From assembly GCA_020284085.1 (NCBI GenBank), contig JACEVL010000808.1, positions 62,001-126,000 of the forward strand: a stretch of DNA of 64,000 nt, read 5' to 3'. This document shows positions 20,264-32,029 of the stretch, one piece after another. Made by a program: the position numbers and the translations under genes. The notes beneath the pieces are model-generated. The model was not told the origin of the DNA, ran no database searches, and worked only from the letters and a program-made list of their open reading frames with translations. Every line of letters starts with the position of its first letter. The first letter of the stretch is position 1. This DNA comes from Aporrectodea caliginosa (lineage: Eukaryota > Annelida > Clitellata > Crassiclitellata > Lumbricidae).

Positions 20264-20390
20264 GCTCGACTATATTATAGTCTAGCTGCTGTGCTCACTG
20301 TGTGACGCTACGCGTCACAAGGCTCACACGCGCATATACATTACACACAGACACTCTGGACAAACATTTCTGTGCGTGTATATTATTAGC

Positions 20391-21150
20391 TAGATGTTTT
20401 CCCGTCCATGGTAGGAGCGTCGCTCCATCCGGCCTCTTCCCGTCGCTGCGCAGGAGCCCTTGGGATTCTTTCGAGCTGGGGATGTCTGCTCTCTGGAGGG
20501 CATATCATCCATATGGCGTCATTCATTGCGAAGTGTCGGCTTGCTCTTCCTCCAGATTGCTTGCACACCAGTCCGTGGTGACCTCCTGCGTCCGCAATCT
20601 CACCATATTTGCCCTGATGTGGAGCGCATAGGTTGAGTCCCAGGCCACTCGGATCGCTTCGTTGCACAAACCTAGTCCGCAGGACGCAATTGACACGGTT
20701 GAAACTTGAAAGCCAGTCTCCGGCGTGGGGCGATGAAACCGCTCCCAGTCTTGCTCGGTTGAGTGGGTCGATGTTCGCGGACCACACCGTCGCCTTGTCT
20801 TGATCAATCAATGGACTGTCCAGGTCTTCTGTCTGTTCCAAGCTGGCGCCTCGCCTCCTGGCAACGTCAATCTGCGAGATTCTTGTATTTCCTTCTCGAA
20901 ATCATCCATCAGTTCCTCGCGGTAGAGGATCCCGCCCCCTCGCCCGAGGGTGTTGGTGGATGCAGCTGACGCTAAGAAAACTGAAGATGCCAGCATCGTG
21001 ACCCGTCTCACTCCCAGACCGCCATCCCTGATTGGCAATGTGGCCTGTAGACACTTAGTGTCGTTTAGTTCGATGTTAAGGATCCTCTCAAGGCCATGTC
21101 TCATCTGGGTGTCGATAGTTTCCAAGAGGGGTGACCCGAGCAATAGGGTG
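20391..21150 (-). mobile_element. R2-like retrotransposon, fragment A
   Basis: The - strand frames read RHGLERILN, TLPIRDGGLGVRR, KATVWSANIDPLNRARL, then a HGLVCKQSGGRASRH zinc-knuckle-like block. After a frameshift they read GKRPDGATLLPW at the start of the endonuclease. Its middle part duplicates fragment B at 22590-23110 with small differences. It is broken by at least two frameshifts. Confidence 0.75.
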
Positions 21151-21549
21151 GAGTGAAAGACTTTTTTCTAATAAATGAATTCTAATAGTGGGCAAAAGTT
21201 GCAACTTGGGTAGAGGAAGAAACACACACAAAATTTTAAATTTCAAATGATATCTTCTGCCCTCTACCACCAATGCAATATTTCAAATGTTAATTTTTTT
21301 CGGTAAAAATCGCATAGAAGCCATTATATTTCGTCACAACAGATTACTGCTATAATACAATATTCTATATAATATTATGAAACCTTAGCTCAATAATGCA
21401 CCATGCAGCGAAGAACAGACTGTAAAATGTAATTTATGCTGTAGGATAGAGTTCAAGGATTTTTACCCAAAAATATCTCGGTTCGCACATCATTCTGAAT
21501 GACTGGATTTTTACATTAGTGAATGTCGATAACTTTTGGAATTTGGAAT

Positions 21550-22190
21550 TGTACTGTATTTATATATTTATAAAGCGCCTCTCGCAGTGCTCACCAATCA
21601 GAGGCGCACCCAGTGTGAATGACCAAGACAAAAAAAGTGGCCTTAAGACAACGAAAGGAGGCACTTGGACCACCAGTTCATGAGGAGGAACGTGTTAATG
21701 AAGGGAGCTGATTCCATAGGGCAGAGTCAATGAAGGCAAAAGCTTGGAAGTAGGGCTATTAATCTGGCCGCAGCAGTTAGAACCGACTGAAGGAGAGGAG
21801 AGACAGACTTTTGGGAGGCCAACAAGAGAGAGTGACAGTAATCAACTCGGAATCAAATGAAGGCATCAACAACAGAGGTAAAAACGGAGGAGAGGTGCGT
21901 CGGCTTGCTCTGAGCCGTCAGAGTTGCAAGTAGGAAGATGGCTTAAGATTAGCGATGCGTTTAATAAAGGTAAGCGTGGTGTCGAGGACTACTGTACACT
22001 AAGATCTTGATCGCTGCAGTGGAAAACAGCTGGCAGGAATCTCTCAGCAAGAAGAAGGTTGTCAAGCTCGAGAAGTTGCTGGCGAGTGCCAAACCAGATG
22101 AGCTGCATCCAGAGGTGAAGGTCGAGAGAGACATAGAGGCAGACAGAAACAGAGAGACAGAGGCAGTGCAACTAGTAAGAGGAAGCTGAA
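21550..22190 (-). mobile_element. LINE-end dispersed repeat
   Basis: It begins with the reversed LINE terminus (ACTGTATTTATATATTTATAAAGCGCCTCTC, of which TTTATAAAGCGCCTCT is shared with 8395), followed by GA-rich DNA without frames. The same opening words occur in the other copies of this family. Confidence 0.5.
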
Positions 22191-22572
22191 CATGAGGGGG
22201 CCGTGAACCGATTCCTGTATGTCATCTGCATAGAGGTGACCCGTTGACGAGTGTGTTTAGAAATATGATAGGAATGTCGACCGTGTATAGGAAGTAAAGG
22301 CGAATGATGAGCCCTGAAACCTTGTTGTCAGACAAATTTGACCAACAGTTCAGTTCACAAGACTTTAAGTTTGGGTTTTCCCAATTCGCAGGACCAAGTT
22401 TTTCTACTATCCGGCCTCTTCCCTTCAAGGACATGCGAAGCCATGGGGTTCTTTCAGGCTGATAATGGAGATGGGGTGGCATGACTAGAAGTGTTTCATG
22501 ACTCTTCCACCAGCTCGACATAACTCAGAATCATCAGTCCAAAATTTGACCTCCTATTGCCAATTTTCTCAC

Positions 22573-23960
22573 TTAATTTTGACTGATTTTGAGCGCATAG
22601 GTTGAGTCCCAGGCCACTCGGATCGCTTCTAGTTGTACAGTCCTAGTCCGCAGGACGCAATTGGCACGGTTGAAAGCCAGTCTCCGGCGTGGGGGTGATG
22701 AAACGGCTTCCAGTCTTGCTCGGTTGAGTGGGTCGATGTTCGCGGACCACACCGTCGCCTTGTCTTGATCAATCATGAATTGTCTGTCCCAGGTCTTCTG
22801 TCTGTTCCAAGCTGGCGCCTCGCCTACTGGCAACGTCGTTCTGCGAGCTTCTTGGATTTCCTTCTCGTGATCATCCATCAGTTCCTCGCGGTCTAGGATG
22901 GCCGCCCCGAGTGTCTTGGTGTCTTGGTCGATGCAGCTGACGCTAAGAAAGCTCAGGATGCCAGCATCGTGACCCGTCCCACGCCGAGGCCGCCATCCCT
23001 GATTGGCAGTGTGGCCTGTAGCCACTGAGTGTCGTTTAGTTCGATGTTAATTAAGGATCCTCTCAAGTCCATGTCTCATCTGGGTGTCGATTGTTTCCAA
23101 GAGGGGGTGACCCCAGCAAGGGGCCGAGCGTAGTAGGTATGTAAGTTTCGGCGCTCCGAAGCAGGATCGTAGTAGCATGAGCGCGCCTTGTGCTTGGAGA
23201 CAAGTGATATCCTTCAACATCATCTCTAGTGTGTCGCTGTGGTCCTGCTGTGCTTTGTCCAATTGGGCTTCCCTCTGTACAATGGTGCACCGAGCAGGAT
23301 TAGAGTATCTCGTTCCACTCGTTGGAAGCCGGCAAGAGCGTCGTCCGTGCACTCGATATCCGAGAGATACTCGCATTTTTGTCGGTTTAGACGGATGCCC
23401 AGTGAATCTTCCAGATCCGCTATTGTGGCCAGATCGTGTCGATTGTTCTCCATTTTACCTCCCAGTGAGATGTCGTGAAGGAATCCTAACCGGAAGTCGG
23501 CTTCAAGGTTGCGCAGGTATGGCTGTAACGGCAAGCAAAAGAGTAAAGGACCCAGAGGGTCTCCTTGCTGTGGCCCCATTTGTGACCTGACCTCGAACGC
23601 ACCGAACTGAAGAAGAGATTCCGCCGAGTATGCCTGGTGAACGAAAGCGTAGAGTTCGGGAATGGTGTCGTGTACTGCCTGGAACATCACATCTCTGCGC
23701 ATGGTGTTGAAGGCGTTGGCGAAGTCCAGTTTGACGAAGATCTTATCCTGTGTCATGTCAGTCACGAAACCTCTTGCCGCGTGGACCGCGGCCTCTCCTC
23801 CACCCGGAGTGCCGATGCCAACCTGGAGCCTTCTCCACACGTAGCCAATTGCGATAGGTCTGAGCCCTCCGGTCTTTTTGAGAGGGATATGAGGCTACCA
23901 CCGAACATCAGACTGCGGACAATTTAGCATGGTAAGGTCGAGGAAAAACAGATGGCGTTC
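22573..23960 (-). mobile_element. R2-like retrotransposon, reverse transcriptase fragment B
   Basis: The - strand frame at 23226-23840 carries reverse transcriptase blocks: FVKLDFANAFNTM (first Asp), GPQQGDPLGPLLF and LNRQKCEYLS. Upstream, after a frameshift, comes LKKTGGLRPIAIGYVWRR. The catalytic Y-x-D-D box is FLHD, so one catalytic Asp is lost. Downstream, frameshifted, are RHGLERILN and NIDPLNRARLEAVS, as in fragment A. Together A and B show that this family has a reverse transcriptase followed by a C-terminal endonuclease domain, as in R2-clade elements. Confidence 0.8.
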
Positions 23961-24169
23961 CCGCGTTGGACAGCTACCGAGTCTTTGGAATAGGTTGTTT
24001 CGAGGGTGAAATTATTATTATTAATTATTAATAATCATAGTTGCCTTCAGAGTTATTACCTTTGAGCAGCAATGAACTTGTTGAGTGAGCGGCCGTTCCA
24101 GACCCCACGTCTTCGGACATAGTTTTCATAGCCTGAGGGAATAGAACTACCTCGGGCATAAAAAAAAAT

Positions 24170-24240
24170 CATAATAATAATTATTATTATTATTGCTGTT
24201 GTTGTTGTTGTTGTTGTTGTTATTATTATTGTTATAAATA
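24170..24240. repeat. (TTG)n/(ATT)n microsatellite
   Basis: Runs of TTATTATTATTA followed by TGTTGTTGTTGTTG. Confidence 0.85.
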
Positions 24241-24600
24241 TAATGCTTCTACTAAATCCATTGTTACACCTTTAGACCTATAGGCTAAAACTATCGTTAT
24301 ATATATATAGGCTACGTCACTTTCAGTTATGAAACACGTTTATTGTTATAGTGAGTTCACTTCGAGAACATAAACTATATAGGCCTATCATTGTTACGTC
24401 TCTTGATTATGATGCAAATCTATTGTTATTTAAGTTCATTTGGAAAATATATATAGACTAGGCCTATAATTGTTACGTCTCTTGATTATGATGCAAATCT
24501 ATTGTTATATATTAAGTTCAGAATTGAGAGTATAGACTAAGCTTATTGTTACGTCACTTTTATTATGATACAAATCTCAGATTTGCATCTTTTGTGACTT
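24240..24600. repeat. Satellite-like array, about 100-base spaced units, with TTACGTC words
   Basis: Repeated blocks ATTGTTACGTC, TTGATTATGATGCAAATC and ATAGACTA/TATAGGCC follow one another three to four times. It is the same family as the array at 26715-27760. Confidence 0.65.
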
Positions 24601-24619
24601 TCCGCGCGTTAAAATAAGT

Positions 24620-24995
24620 TTCTTTTTCAGTACCAATTTGAAATGACTTGAGCAAAATAGACAGGGGGTTTCCAATCCCAAGCTTCATTTTTTTTATCTG
24701 AATGTTTTCCCCTCTGACCAAAATTGATCTGTAGACCCAATAATTTATACGTCGATGTATGGACCATTGCCTTCAAATTGGTACTGAAAAAGAAACGTTT
24801 GCATCAATTTGAAATTACTTGAGCAAAATACACATATTTCGCATAGGCCGGAGGGGCTTCGAACCCCCCAAATGCTTTATCCTTTTCTTTCGGACCAAAA
24901 TGATAAGTACAGAAGTACCAGGTATACCTTCAAATTGGTATTGAAAACGAAACTTTTACATGAATTCGAAATGATTGGAGCACAATGCACAAGAA
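24620..24995. repeat. Three imperfect units of about 165 bases
   Basis: GAAATGACTTGAGCAAAATA (24640), its variant near 24810 and a weaker third near 24968 are direct copies. TTCAAATTGGTA and its inverse lie between them, so each unit also holds an inverted pair. Confidence 0.55.
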
Positions 24996-25027
24996 TGGCC
25001 GGCCACTATTAGAAGACTTAGCCTACA

Positions 25028-25612
25028 GCAAACGGGCAGGTGTACGAAAGGGTGAAACAGATAATTATATGCAGGAAACCGAGGAAAGGAGGAAGAATAG
25101 AGATTAGAGACAAAGCGGGTAGGATTCTAAATGAAATAAATTATATTGAAAACCGATGGAAGGACTATGTGGAAGAACTCTACAGAAGTGAAGGCGGAGA
25201 ACTGCACGATAATCAGAGAATGAAGGAGGAGGACATTGGAGGAAGTGAGGAGGAGGAGGAGGAGCGAGGAAGCACGAGGGAGAGAGGAGGACTGGAAGTG
25301 CTGGGAGAGGAGGTAAGAGCGGCCATAAAGGAACTGATAAGCAAAGCGGAAGGAATAGACAATTATATGCTTTGTGTATTATGCTTCGTGGATTATGAAA
25401 AAGCATTTGATAGAGTTGACTGGAGAAGGCTATTGCATGCATTGATGCGAATGGGAATAGATTGATAGGAAACTTATACATTGGACAAAAGATGCGAATA
25501 AGAATATAGATGGAGAGTATTCGGAACCAGGAAAGGTGGACAGACGTGTGAGACCCGGATGCCCACTATCACCACTACTTTAATAACGGCATAGAAGAAA
25601 GTAAGTATATAC
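25028..25612 (+). mobile_element. LINE reverse transcriptase fragment (craniofacial/RTE or L1-like)
   Basis: The frame at 25040-25465 reads RIEIRDKAGRILNE and WKDYVEELYRSE. After an apparent internal deletion it reads CFVDYEKAFDRVDWRRLL, the first catalytic Asp block, then RRVRPGCPLSPLL in a shifted frame. The element is interrupted at about 25612 by a mariner copy and its end resumes at 26455. Confidence 0.75.
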
Positions 25613-26454
25613 ACTGTGTCCCGATGAAAAGTAGACCCCAAGAAAAAGTGACATAACTCGGTCAAAACATTTAGCATTTGCCTGACATTTTAACAACAAC
25701 AACCGTAGCCATATTACCACCAAATAGTAACGCCGTTTGGAAATGTCGGTGATTTTGTCAAGTTTATGAACGTTTGAGATACAGTGCTGAAAAGGGGAAA
25801 TTTCCAACATACAGGAGCCGTATTATGGAAGCGAAGTTCAGCTACAGGTGCATGGTGTTCAAAATGTCCTCCTTGTTCACGGAACCTTCACGGACACACG
25901 ACCGTAGACGTGGACACCACCGTTTGATGGCCCGGGTGCACTGACTTGATCTGCGTTGAGCTGGGTGCGAAGGTTAATGGAGCGTACTATCGGGATGTGT
26001 TGCTCACTCAGCATCTGCTTCCTGCCATCAAACACGTGTCTGGCGGCTACTTCACATTCCAACAAGACAGTGCCCCTGCGCATCGAGCACGTGACATCTG
26101 CTGTCTCGGGGGATACCCGACTTCAGTATTCCCGCAACTGTGGCCGCCCAACAGTCCAGACCTCAATCCAGATGACTATCAAATCTGGAGTGTACTGGAG
26201 GAGCGCGTTTATCGTTCCCGCATTCGTGACGTCGATCATCTGACTGAGTCTGAGTCTGATTGAAGAGTGGCAGTTGTTTGACCACGATGACCATCGTCCG
26301 GGCCATCAAAGTGTGGTGTCCACGGTCTACGGTCGATGTGTCCATGAGACAAGAGGACATAGGCTTTGAAGACCAGGCTGTAGACTGAACTTCTGTTGTT
26401 GTTCCTAAAATTTCAGGCAATTGCTAAAAGTTTTGACTGAGTTATGGCACTTTG
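25612..26454 (+). mobile_element. Tc1/mariner-type transposon remnant
   Basis: The frame at 25946-26263 has AYYRDVLL, FTFQQDSAPAHRARD and LWPPNSPDLNPDDYQIW, the second and third catalytic blocks (D...D) of a Tc1/mariner transposase. Long inverted ends match: CATAACTCGGTCAAAACAT at the left and the complement of TTTTGACTGAGTTATGGCA at the right. The N-terminal DNA-binding half and the outer right end are missing, so it is inactive. Confidence 0.85.
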
Positions 26455-26720
26455 GGAAGGATCGGAGAAGAAAGAGCCCTGGTATAGGCCTATTGTCACA
26501 ATACGAGGGAAACAAAGGAAATGAATGCAGACACATGCTGAGAGGAGACTCACTACTAAGAACGGTAATCGAAGGAAAACTGGAGGTGAAGACCTAGATG
26601 ATGGATGATGCTGGACTGGATGGCTAAAAGATGGAGGAAGATGGATCAAGGCATTGACTCAACAGCGACAGGGGTGGCGACTTCGGACATTTGAACCTGC
26701 CTAAGAGGCAGAGAACCAAA
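26455..26720 (+). mobile_element. LINE C-terminal fragment 1
   Basis: Broken + frames read LERIGEERALV, HMLRGDSLLRTVIEGKLEV and RWRLRTFEPA, the C-terminal landmarks of the LINE seen at 25028. It is the likely continuation of that LINE after the mariner insertion. Confidence 0.6.
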
Positions 26721-27760
26721 AGACGATTGCCACGTCACTTCAATAATATGAAACAGGTCTAATCATAATGAAGAAACTAGTAATAAACATTGGAGGAAAA
26801 GAAGTATAACAGATGAAAGAATTCTGTATACCCAGTGAGCAAGATTACGGCGTAGATTCTAATTAAATGCCACAGGGAAATTAGATAGAGCATTAGGAAA
26901 AAAGGCGTTCTCAGAAAGGAGAGATGGACCATGAGAAAAGAGGACATAGACTAAGAAGACTGGAGGCTTTCGTAATAGTGGCATGAAGAAGAACGGACAA
27001 AATCATCTGGACAGTAGGTAACCAATGAATAAGTGATTGGAAGGATCGGAGAAGAAAGAGCCCTGGTATAGGCCTACAAACTAGATGACGGTTGTCTGAA
27101 AACAGTCTATATATGAGTCTGTTGGCTTCATGAAGCAATAAATTTGTCCAATCTATTATTTGAAGTTTTTTAGTTTTGAGAATATAGACCCATTGTTGCA
27201 TCACTTTTAGTATGCAACACTCAATTTTAAATTATTTAAATTTAGAGAATAAAAGCCTATTGCTTCGTCACTTCAATTGTGAAACAAATGCATCATTAAT
27301 AGGCCTAATGTTGAATAAAGGCCTATTGTACGAGTATTGTTACGTCACTTCATATAATTTTAGAGAATAAAGACCAATTGTTACGTCACATTAATTATGA
27401 AACAGAGCTAGTAATAATTTTACTTTAGAGACCAATATCCATTGTTACGTCACCTTATTAGGCTATTGATGAAACATATGTTTATTGGGCTATTAGAAAT
27501 TCTAATTTTAGAGAATAATGACCTATTGCTACGTCACTTCAATTATGAAACAGGTCTATATATTATTAATAATATTAAATTTAGAGAATAAAGGCCTATT
27601 GTTACGTCACTTTAATTATCTTAAGCACTTCTATTATTAATAAACTTAATTTGAAACATTGACGTATATACGTGGATGATTTAAAATGAGAAAATAAAGC
27701 CCCATGTTACGTCACTTCAATTATGAAACACGTCTATTATTAGCAATTATAGATTACTAT
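26715..27760. repeat. Satellite-like array with CRE-like TTACGTCAC in each unit
   Basis: Units of about 60-75 bases combine TTTAGAGAATAAAGGCCTATT, GTTACGTCACTT and AATTATGAAACA. At least seven ACGTCAC words occur (for example near 26731, 27342, 27386, 27446, 27530, 27603 and 27706). A LINE piece (26870-27076) interrupts the array. Confidence 0.75.
26870..27076 (+). mobile_element. LINE C-terminal fragment 2
   Basis: Broken + frames read LRRLEAFVIV and, shifted, MKKNGQNHLDS, then GEERALV. In protein order it comes just before fragment 1. Its last 38 bases (27039-27076) are identical to the first 38 bases of fragment 1 (26455-26492). Confidence 0.6.
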
Positions 27761-27779
27761 TATTTTGTTTGACCTGAGG

Positions 27780-28330
27780 TACCACGGTGCAATACCTCAG
27801 GAATTAAAAATAATCATATATTATTATTGCAACATTTTAAAGGAGTGTACGAGGTCAGACACCTTGTTCGACTAGGTGTTTTATGATGTGGATCTTGATA
27901 GGAAAATAATGTGAATGCGCTTGGCTCACTATTGCACAGTAAGAACCGATTATTTATGTTAATAATGTACATTACCTGCTGCAGTACTTTATGATTTTAT
28001 ATAAATAACTTAGTTGAACATGCTTGCTTTGTTAACATTGTTGTTCGTGCAATTGTATAGTTAAGAAAGTGGTTAACTATAGGCCTATATTACTGTTAGT
28101 TAAAGATGCAATTGAATCCACTGAAGTAGGCTAGTTAAAAACTACTTTCCGGACTCGTAGTTAGGAAAGTAGTTTAGGTTGATCTTTGGTACGGGCGCTA
28201 GATTTAAGTTTGGCACAGGGCACAATTATTATTTTTATTGTGGCGAATCCCGGTTTGGTAGTTCGACAGGGATTTGCCATGGTGAATCCTTTCGGTCGCT
28301 CTCTTCTCTTCTGGTACCCCTGGATGGCAA
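27780..28330. other. Intergenic, no gene seen
   Basis: AT-rich DNA. CCTGAGGTACCACGGTGCAA and a nearby AATACCTCAGG form a loose inverted pair. No exon is supported. Confidence 0.5.
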
Positions 28331-28336
28331 GCAGGG

Positions 28337-28437
28337 CCGGGTTAACCATTTGAGCAAACGGAGCACGTGCTCCGGGCCCCCGGAGCGCTTCAGGGGCTAA
28401 GGGCCCCGGAGCGCCCGGGGCCCTTAGCCCCGAACAC
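28337..28437. mobile_element. hAT end, truncated
   Basis: CAGGGCCGGGTTAACC is close to the end of the element at 19264. It is followed by a GC-rich self-complementary stretch (GGGCCCCGGAGCGC...). I found no matching second end or target duplication. Confidence 0.5.
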
Positions 28438-28439
28438 AT

Positions 28440-28905
28440 TGTCCACGTTTTCTCTTGTCTGAAGACATTAATTTTGTATCCATGTCTACGTTTTCTCTTT
28501 GTCTGAAGACAATCGAAACCATGCATGTCTACGTATTGTCTTTGTCTGATGACAATCGTAACCATATCTAGCTACGTGTTCTCTTTATCTGAAGACAATC
28601 GAAACCACGTCTACGTTCTCTCTTTGTCTGAAATTCTGAATACAATCGCAACCATGCCTACATGCATATTCACTTATTAGAAGGCAATCGAAACCACGTC
28701 TACGTTCTCTCTTTGTCTCAAGACAATCGTAACCATGCCTACATGCATATTCACTTATTTATATAGGAGACAATCGTAACTATGTCTACGTATTCTCTTT
28801 GCCTGAAGACAATCGAAACCATGTCTTAGATGTCTACCTGTAAATATTAGATTACAGTAAACCATGTCAACGTTTTCTCTTTGTCTGAAGACATTCGAAA
28901 ACATA
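28440..28905 (+). repeat. Tandem array, about 45-base unit
   Basis: Around nine imperfect copies of TCTCTTTGTCTGAAGACAAT followed by CG(A/T)AACCATGTCTACG. It may be internal to the hAT whose end lies at 28337. Confidence 0.8.
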
Positions 28906-29601
28906 ATTAGACACATAGCTATAGGCTAGGCCTATACGTTTTTATCAATTTTGCACTATTTTGTATTAACGAAAATAACGATGAATTTTCGCCAGTGTTA
29001 TTTTCGTAATAGTTAAGTAATAGTTAATGATATTTTTAGTTTTCGTTACCGTTATCGTTAACGAGCGTCACACTGGGTTCCTGGACCTCGTTGACTATTG
29101 CAATTGTATCTGTAGGCTATACAGCCTTTATACAGGCTTTGCTGGAATTCAGGCGATGTCAGCTCCAATTCGTCCTGAACTGCACCGCTACCAAAATTTT
29201 GTCTGATTTCAGCACAATGAGACATTATGAGAGATAGCCTACACTCCACTGGTCCACTGGAACCATATAGGCCTAATGGACAAAAACCAAGTTCAATTAA
29301 GATCCTCCTCTTTGGCCGGGTCTCGTTGGTTGGCTCTAGTACATCGATCATACATGTACGTACATTCGATCTGTTTGTGCCGGTTTAAACTCAGTCAGGC
29401 GGCCGCTAGCTGTGGAGATCGTTTGGTCCCTCGCTACCGTATTTCAACAGAGATGCACCGTGCACTCTCGTACGTTGGCCCAACCATTTGAAGCAATCTT
29501 CCAACTGACATTCGAGCTGCCCCTTTAAACTCAGCCCAATTGAGTTACTTTTCCAGCTATAACAAGACTCATGACCTGTTCAGATTCCTTGGACAGCCAT
29601 G

Positions 29602-30412
29602 CATTAGCGTCGCCACGGGGGGGACAAGGGGGCAGCTGCCCCCAACCCTGGTCAGGCTGGGTCCTGGGATTCGTGCAAATCCGGTGAGTTTTTTAGGGGG
29701 GGTACCCTATGTGGTGTGTGGTTTGACATTTTACATTGAAGGTCCTCTTCTCCTCTTTCCAAAGTTTGTTTTCTTTTCAAAGACTAATCACTAATCAACA
29801 GGTGACGGATTGTGCTTTACACAAAATATACAGAAGAATAGGGAGAAGTCCAATGTTGTTTATCTCTCCTATTCGCAGTGATGAGTCGTGATGGGGTGAC
29901 CTATTTACACCAGTCACACAGCCGCATTCCAAAAGGCTGCCCAAGACAACATGTGGAAATTATTAGTATGCCTGCCTCTTTGAGCGACATCTTCGCCCGC
30001 CAATTCTCGCTCAACGGGTGCACACAAAAGCAAGCATCAGTGTGTGCGTGTGTTTGTGGCGTCCATTCGAACGGGCAAGCAGTGATGAAGGATGTAAGCC
30101 AATCAATTCATTGAAAATGAGCAGGGTCGAGGCCGTATACGGTCACTATATGGAAACGCGAACATTTAACATTTAGCTACGAGTCACAGTTGGCTCGTAT
30201 CAGCGCTGAAATAATAGAACAATTTTTTTCCTATGACAGCTTAAAATGCTACCATTACAGTGTGGAAATTCAAAAAATTTAAGTGGGGAAGGCATCCCCC
30301 TCCCTGCAAACCTTCCCCTGCTCGGCGCTCGCGGCTCAGCGATCGTCCTTCGGACGCTCATTTCTGTCCTCCTATGCCTTCCCCCCAACCTTGAAGCTGG
30401 CGATTGCCACTG
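29602..30412. mobile_element. hAT-type element, 811 bp, non-autonomous
   Basis: Direct repeat CAGCCATG at 29594-29601 and 30413-30420. The ends are CATTAGCGTCGCC and inverted GGCGATTGCCACTG, both followed by G/C-rich runs. No transposase frame remains. Confidence 0.82.
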
Positions 30413-30516
30413 CAGCCATGTTCATACATTTATAGTCCTAGATCTTTTTGAGGGTTCGTCAAATGCGCTTTATAAAGTCCAGATACATACGCAATACATA
30501 GAAATAGACATATTCA

Positions 30517-30517
<1 letters not shown>

Positions 30518-30560
<43 letters not shown>
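30518..30560. repeat. (TA)n microsatellite
   Basis: About twenty TA dinucleotides. Confidence 0.9.
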
Positions 30561-30563
<3 letters not shown>

Positions 30564-31049
30564 CCATACATAGCCTACATGCATGCAGTATAGGCCTACC
30601 TTTTTTTTATTGTAGACCTATTATGTATACGTACACATGCATTTATGCACACACGCATACAGCTTACCTACACACATAATACACAAATTATACAAATCCA
30701 CATACATACATATATATAGGCTACTTGATGCATGCATATATATGGCCTACATATAATGCAATTGATACTGGTCCGGACAATCTTTTACCCTAACTTTGAA
30801 AAGATGCCGACGCCTCTTTCGTTGGACCACCAATATGCGTTTCGTCCAACTGTCGATGGCCTGGCCAACCGAGCTGCTGACGTCGTGTTGTTCAACGCCA
30901 TCATAAATGATCCCGGGCATGTCTTACGTCGAATGTGCCATGACCGAACTTGGTCACCGATGCTAAGTCCGACCTAGGCCCCATGTATGTATCGTCATGT
31001 CCAGCATAAGGACAGTAAGTATACTATGTACCGCGTATATATGTATGTA

Positions 31050-31830
31050 AACATCAATCAATCTTTATTGAAACCATCAATACAGTTATGTACAGTAATA
31101 GACTTCACATATCGATATGGCAACAAGGAAGGCCCTTAAGGGATTAAAGATCCCGCTAACAGGGAACACCCATTTGCTTAAGCCTTAAATTTAACGTAGT
31201 GGCAGGACGGTTAACAGCCTGAATTTACAGGATAACATCAAATGCGTAATTATCAAACTTAAGTCGATTCATTAAGCATAAAGAAACAAACAAAAAAAGT
31301 AAATCTTAACTAACAGAGTAACAGTACTTAAGCAATCATGTCTTTTATCAAGTAAGAACGTAACATTTTTTAAACCATTGAAAATTAGGCACCTGTTGAA
31401 TAGAAGGAGGAATTCTACTCCAAACACCTGGGCCAGTAAATTTAATGGAGAATCTTCGTGAGTTAGAGTGGGCATGAATACCATGATAAAGTTTAGAGCT
31501 TCTAGTAAAGTGATGATGTATGTCAGATCCTAGCTGAAAGTAACCTGAAAAGTTCGGGGGCAGAAGGTCGTGGGTAAATCGGTACATAAAAACCCCTATC
31601 TGAAAGGTCCTTATTTGGTGGAACTTAAGTAATTTAAATTTTAGAAATAGTGGGCTTGTGTGAGCAAATAACGAAGCTCCAGCTATTATGCGTACCCCAC
31701 GCTTTTGTAGTGATACTAATTTATGTAGTCTGGATTCATAGGTAGATGCCCATACTAAATTACAATACGAAATGTATGGATATACTAGGGAGTAATATAG
31801 CTTTATTTTTTTAATTTTACGATTACGAAT
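31050..31830 (-). mobile_element. LINE reverse transcriptase C-terminus (CR1/jockey-like)
   Basis: On the - strand the frame reads SLVYPYISYCNLVWAS, KRGVRIIAGASLFAHT, MYRFTHDLLPPNF, then TRSSKLYHG and FSIKFTGPGVWSRIP. This is the C-terminal third of a CR1/jockey-like protein, one of the better-preserved pieces here. The 3' end lies near 31050. Confidence 0.75.
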
Positions 31831-31837
31831 GAATGTA

Positions 31838-32020
31838 TGTACGTATATCCTTAATATGTATGTATGTATATATATGCATGTATGTTCATGTATATATGTA
31901 TGTATATATGTATGTATGTATATGTATGTATATATATATGTATGTATATATATATGTATATATATGTATATATGTATATATGTATGTATATATGTATCAT
32001 ATGTAATAATGTATGTATGT
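31838..32020. repeat. (TATG/TA)n microsatellite
   Basis: About 180 bases of mixed TATG and TATATA units. Confidence 0.92.
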
Positions 32021-32029
32021 ACGTTCCTC

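Noticed and set aside
28440..28905. CRISPR-like repeat array
   Set aside because: Units are contiguous and diverged, with no unique spacers, and the genome is animal. It is an ordinary tandem repeat.
30732..30977. LINE fragment reading SLDHQYAFRPT
   Set aside because: Ten residues resemble a reverse transcriptase block, but the rest of the frame does not fit any LINE landmark. Likely chance or too decayed to call.
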